From CBDUXP01 sp965371225 [NCBI: uncultured bacterium] (lineage in GTDB: Bacteria > Abyssobacteria > SURF-5 > CBDUXP01), in NCBI GenBank assembly GCA_965371225.1, contig CBDUXP010000040.1, positions 1 to 33,904 of the forward strand: 33,904 nt of DNA, given 5' to 3'. Position 1 is the first letter of the stretch. Each line of letters begins with the position of its first letter. Below the pieces are notes generated by a model. That model was not told the origin of the DNA and did not search any database. It was given only the letters and a program-made list of their open reading frames with translations. Position numbers and translations under genes: made by a program. Positions 31,198-33,904 of the stretch are shown here, in pieces.

Positions 31198-32307
31198 ATG
31201 GCCACGCAGCTGCAATCCATCGTCGCCGAGGGTGGACCGCCCATCGACGGGGAGCCGCAGATCAACGCGCTGCTCCGGTTCCTGGTCGAGCATGAGGGGT
31301 CCGACCTGCACCTCATGTGCGGCGCGCCCGCGAAGATGCGGCTGCACGGGGACCTCCATGTGATACTCATCAACGGGGAACCGCTCATCCTGACACCGGA
31401 GATGACGCGCGGGTGGGTATACGAGATCCTCGACGAAGAGCACATCATCCAATTTGAACAGACCGGGGACACGGACCTGGCGTACCGCGTGCCGGGCTGT
31501 TCACGCTTCCGGGTGAATATCCTGGAGCAGATCAATGGGCCGGGAGCGGTCTTTCGCGCGATCCCCGAAACGATCCTGACGCTGGAACAACTGATGATGC
31601 CGCCCGTCCTCAAAAGCCTCGCCGAGAAGCGGCAGGGGCTCGTGGTCGTCACCGGTCCCACCGGCAGCGGGAAATCGACCACGCTGGCCGCCATGATCAA
31701 CCACATCAACCATACGCGCGGCGGCCACATCGTCACCATCGAGGACCCGGTGGAGTTCGTCCACGAGAACGTGAAGTCGCGCATCACGCACCGCGAGATC
31801 GGCGCCCATACCAACTCCTTCGCCTCGGCCCTGAAAGTGGCGCTGCGCCAGGACCCGAATGTGATCCTGGTCGGCGAGATGCGCGACTTGGAAACGATTC
31901 AGCTCGCGCTCACGGCGGCGGACCCGGGGGTCATGGTGTATGGCACGCTGCACACGAATACCGCCGTCGGCACGGTCAACCGGGTCATCGACGTGTTCAC
32001 GTACGAGCAGCAAAATCAGATCCGCGCGCTCCTGAGCGAAAACCTGACGGCGGTGGTGGCGCAGACGCTGCTCAAGACCGCGGACGGAAAGGGCCGCTGT
32101 GCCGCGGTCGAGATCATGGTGGTGACCTCGGGCATCCGCGGCGCCATTCGCGAGAACAAAATCGAGCAGATCGATTCGATGATTGAAACCGGATCCCAGC
32201 AAGGCATGCAGTCGATGGACGACTGCCTGTACCGCATGATGCAGGAAGGGCGCGTCACGCCTGAGGCGGCCCGGGAATACGCCAGCGATCAACGGCGGTT
32301 CCAGTAG
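31198..32307 (+). CDS. PilT-type pilus retraction ATPase
   Basis: Predicted 369 residues. The N-terminal domain has GSDLHLMCGAPAKMRLHGDL (34-53). Walker A is the canonical GPTGSGKS (153-160), the Asp box is TIEDPVEFVHE, Walker B is DPNVILVGEMRD and the His box is VMVYGTLHT. It has canonical motifs throughout, so it is the more typical PilT of the pair, with an extra N-terminal stretch of about 18 residues. The two proteins probably form hexamers that act together in pilus retraction, as PilT and PilU do elsewhere. No pilin, PilB, PilC or secretin gene is in the window. Confidence 0.9.
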   Translation: MATQLQSIVAEGGPPIDGEPQINALLRFLVEHEGSDLHLMCGAPAKMRLHGDLHVILINGEPLILTPEMTRGWVYEILDEEHIIQFEQTGDTDLAYRVPGCSRFRVNILEQINGPGAVFRAIPETILTLEQLMMPPVLKSLAEKRQGLVVVTGPTGSGKSTTLAAMINHINHTRGGHIVTIEDPVEFVHENVKSRITHREIGAHTNSFASALKVALRQDPNVILVGEMRDLETIQLALTAADPGVMVYGTLHTNTAVGTVNRVIDVFTYEQQNQIRALLSENLTAVVAQTLLKTADGKGRCAAVEIMVVTSGIRGAIRENKIEQIDSMIETGSQQGMQSMDDCLYRMMQEGRVTPEAAREYASDQRRFQ

Positions 32308-32329
32308 ACGGCCCGCCCCCACCACGCAG

Positions 32330-32620
32330 TTAGTCCAGCTCGGGCGCCTCCACCATCCCGACCCGGAGAATGCCGGGGGGCGCCGTCTTTCCGAGATAAC
32401 TCTCGCGCCCCACCTGCACGGTCCGCAGCGCTTCTTCCACCTGGCTCCCCTCCGGCAGCTCCTCAAGCGAACCCACGTCGTTCTTCACCAACAAGAACGC
32501 GGCCGGGCGAATCACAAGCACGTGGTCGTTCTCATCGATCACGCTCCCCATGGCGATGAACCCGCCATGGCCGTGCGAGTCCTGCCCGATGTGCACCCGA
32601 ACCATGTCACCGGCTTTCAT
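32330..32620 (-). CDS. Small conserved-looking protein of unknown function
   Basis: Predicted 96 residues with a strong ribosome site (AAGGAGG about five bases before the ATG). The sequence is beta-rich (MVRVHIGQDSHGHGGFIAMG, then DHVLVIRPAAFLLVKND) and may be a small barrel; the C-terminal half has LGKTAPPGILRVGMV. No signal peptide, membrane helix or Cys is present and no family is recognised. It lies 21 bases downstream of the YIP1-type gene and is likely the last gene of that operon, converging on the pilT pair. Confidence 0.6.
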   Translation of the reverse strand: MKAGDMVRVHIGQDSHGHGGFIAMGSVIDENDHVLVIRPAAFLLVKNDVGSLEELPEGSQVEEALRTVQVGRESYLGKTAPPGILRVGMVEAPELD

Positions 32621-32641
32621 ACACGCCTCCTTCCGGCGGTC

Positions 32642-33691
32642 TCAGCCGCCCAGTAAAAAACGATACCCCGCCTGCACCCACGCGCGCAGCGTCGGGGCGA
32701 ACCACAGGATCCCCACCAGCGCGTACGGCGTGACGGACACAAGCCACGCGCGGCTCCGCGCCAGATGGTACCCCTGGCGCAGCGCGATCGCGAGCACCCC
32801 CAGATGCGTGACCAGCGCCAACGGCACCCCAATGCCGGGCACGAACAGCAGCGCCCACGGGGCCGCCGCGTATCCTACGAGGCGCCACGTGATGCGCAGG
32901 CGCGCGTGCTTTTCGCCGACGAGGAGCAACAGCGTCTGCAACGCGGCGACCTCGGCGAGGAACATGGTGAGGGCGATGAGGGGGACGAACAGCACGATAG
33001 TCACTTCGGTGCCCAGATTGCTCCAGAAGGTGTTACCCGCTTCAGCCGACGTCACGAGCAAGTTCATCCCCCGGTCCATCGCCTCCCGGTATTCGAGCAG
33101 CAGGGCGCTGATGCGCCACACGCGCCAGAGCAACAGCCCCAGCGTGGCCCAGGAGAGGGCGAACACGAGGGGCGACCACGAGTCCCCCACCAAGGGCATC
33201 CGGCGGAAGAACTGCTCCGGCTGCAACATGATTTCCCACCACGTGCGCTGCAGCGCGTCACGCCGCCCGAGGCTCGCACGCAACTCCCACTGGATCGGCT
33301 GCCGCGGATCGAACCCGCGCTTGAGCAACGCGGAGGGCCGGGTCGGCCCCTCGGACTTCCCGGCCAGCACGTCGTTGAAAAAACACGTCTCGCACTGCGG
33401 CGTGCCATGGTCCACCATGTTGCACCCGCTGCAAATGGGCCGGCCGCAGCCGCCGCACCGGGCGCTCGCGTCCGTATCCGCATGCACGTGGCACGGCTCC
33501 GCCAGGGCGGCCGGCTCCGGCAGGGGCCGCGCGTGGATCTCGCGCGTTTGCGCGTCCAGGTAACTCTCGGGCGCGGTGACGTCGAGCAGGTCGTCCCCGT
33601 GATGGAAGACCAGGTGGCACTCGGGACACGCCACCGCCGAACGGTCGCCGCCCTCGAACTTGTGGTCACACCGTGGGCACGTAACGATCAT
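32642..33691 (-). CDS. Zinc-finger YIP1-family membrane protein
   Basis: Predicted 349 residues. The N-terminal zinc ribbon has CPRC (5-8) and CPEC (22-25). A B-box-like zinc finger follows at about 67-104 (CHVHADTDASARCGGCGRPICSGC and CETC, with His near the end). The rest is a YIP1-type membrane domain with about five helices (about 170-190, 230-255, 270-300, 300-345). The family is widespread but its function in bacteria is not settled; metal-binding heads on a membrane domain suggest a lipid- or envelope-linked role. The ATG lies 18 bases after the stop of the upstream aminotransferase-like gene; no strong ribosome site is seen. Confidence 0.75.
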   Translation of the reverse strand: MIVTCPRCDHKFEGGDRSAVACPECHLVFHHGDDLLDVTAPESYLDAQTREIHARPLPEPAALAEPCHVHADTDASARCGGCGRPICSGCNMVDHGTPQCETCFFNDVLAGKSEGPTRPSALLKRGFDPRQPIQWELRASLGRRDALQRTWWEIMLQPEQFFRRMPLVGDSWSPLVFALSWATLGLLLWRVWRISALLLEYREAMDRGMNLLVTSAEAGNTFWSNLGTEVTIVLFVPLIALTMFLAEVAALQTLLLLVGEKHARLRITWRLVGYAAAPWALLFVPGIGVPLALVTHLGVLAIALRQGYHLARSRAWLVSVTPYALVGILWFAPTLRAWVQAGYRFLLGG

Positions 33692-33709
33692 GCGGAAGCG
33701 GCGCGCCGC

Positions 33710-33819
33710 CTAGTACACGGGCGTACTCCATTCGGCATACTCCGGCACGCGCCGCTGGACGATGTCGAAGTACCGCTGCTGCAGCGCCATCGTGAGCGGG
33801 GCGCCGGCGCCGGGGGCCA
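33710..33819 (-). CDS. C-terminal end of a probable branched-chain amino acid aminotransferase (partial)
   Basis: On the minus strand, reading up to a TAG at 33710, the last 33 codons before the poly-C tract give GAGAPLTMALQQRYFDIVQ and then PEYAEWSTPVY. The combination of PxTxxLQxxYFDIV and PEYxxWxTPVY is typical of the C-terminus of one group of IlvE-type aminotransferases. The rest of the gene lies beyond the low-complexity edge. The stop is 18 bases from the YIP1 start, so the genes form an operon. The identification rests on a short stretch. Confidence 0.42.
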
Positions 33820-33904
33820 CCCCCCCCCCCCCCCCCGCCCCCCCCCGCGCCCCCGCAGGCCCCCGCCCGGCGTTGCGGGATGGGGCCCGGGCGGGCCGGC
33901 CGGG
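33820..33904. repeat. Poly-C and GC-only low-complexity tract at the window edge
   Basis: A run of 17 C, a G, and nine more C (33820-33846) is followed by nearly pure G+C sequence with GGGCGGGCCGGCCGGG at the end. It interrupts the aminotransferase-like gene just where conserved sequence should continue. An assembly or sequencing artefact at a contig end is more likely than a genomic feature. Confidence 0.6.

Noticed and set aside
1-33904. CRISPR arrays, IS elements, tRNA or rRNA genes
   Set aside because: No regularly spaced repeats, transposase motifs, terminal inverted repeats or RNA gene cores were found on reading both strands.

Overview
The window is GC-rich (about two thirds G+C by eye), densely coding, and has no tRNA, rRNA, CRISPR array or recognisable insertion sequence. 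An lpxD gene, secreted and lipid-linked envelope proteins and two PilT-type retraction ATPases point to a Gram-negative (LPS-making) bacterium with type IV pili. The family mix (NDH-2, NtrB/NtrC pair, LarB/LarC, tandem AhbA/AhbB-like protein, DUF3089 hydrolase, YIP1 protein, large DnaA-like coiled-coil protein) and the very short 5' leaders do not fit a standard enterobacterium or pseudomonad. A deep, little-studied high-GC phylum (PVC-like or another candidate phylum) is plausible, but the phylum cannot be fixed from the sequence alone.

Layout. 1-1885 (+): the end of an envelope-stress-like operon (truncated membrane protein plus Spy-like periplasmic protein) and a HAD phosphatase. 1940-3202 (-): type II NADH dehydrogenase. 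3383-6311 (+): sensor kinase and sigma-54 activator, overlapping. 6327-9694 (-): asnS coupled through a GTGA overlap to a secreted transglutaminase-like protein. 9800-10336 (+): small two-helix membrane protein. 10364-12106 (-): acyl-CoA dehydrogenase and a membrane-anchored vicinal-cysteine protein. The latter diverges from a SoxR-like MerR regulator across a near-perfect SoxR-type box. 12209-14949 (+): that regulator, a methyltransferase and a DUF3089 hydrolase whose membrane anchor lies in a separate overlapping frame. 14981-16111 (-): fused siroheme-decarboxylase/AsnC-like protein. 16240-17121 (+): SirB1-type protein.

17122-32307 (+) is a long co-directional block. It starts with an AT-rich promoter island and a 1258-residue protein with three DnaA-like AAA+ modules and a coiled coil of about 570 residues. 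This is followed without gaps by larB, larC and coaD. Next come an FxLYD-like envelope protein, a second HAD phosphatase, a TPR-CPBP fusion, a zinc-ribbon membrane protein, lpxD and two pilT-type genes. 32330-33819 (-) holds a small unknown gene, a zinc-finger YIP1 membrane protein and the end of a probable branched-chain aminotransferase. The window ends in a poly-C low-complexity tract that looks like an assembly edge.

Two results stand out. The triple DnaA-like coiled-coil protein has the parts of a nucleotide-switched scaffold but no DNA-binding domain. Separately, a recurrent extended -10 element (TGNTANNNT, with the exact 10-mer GTGCTAGACT three times) sits a few bases upstream of many start codons, which predicts leaderless or near-leaderless transcription for several genes.
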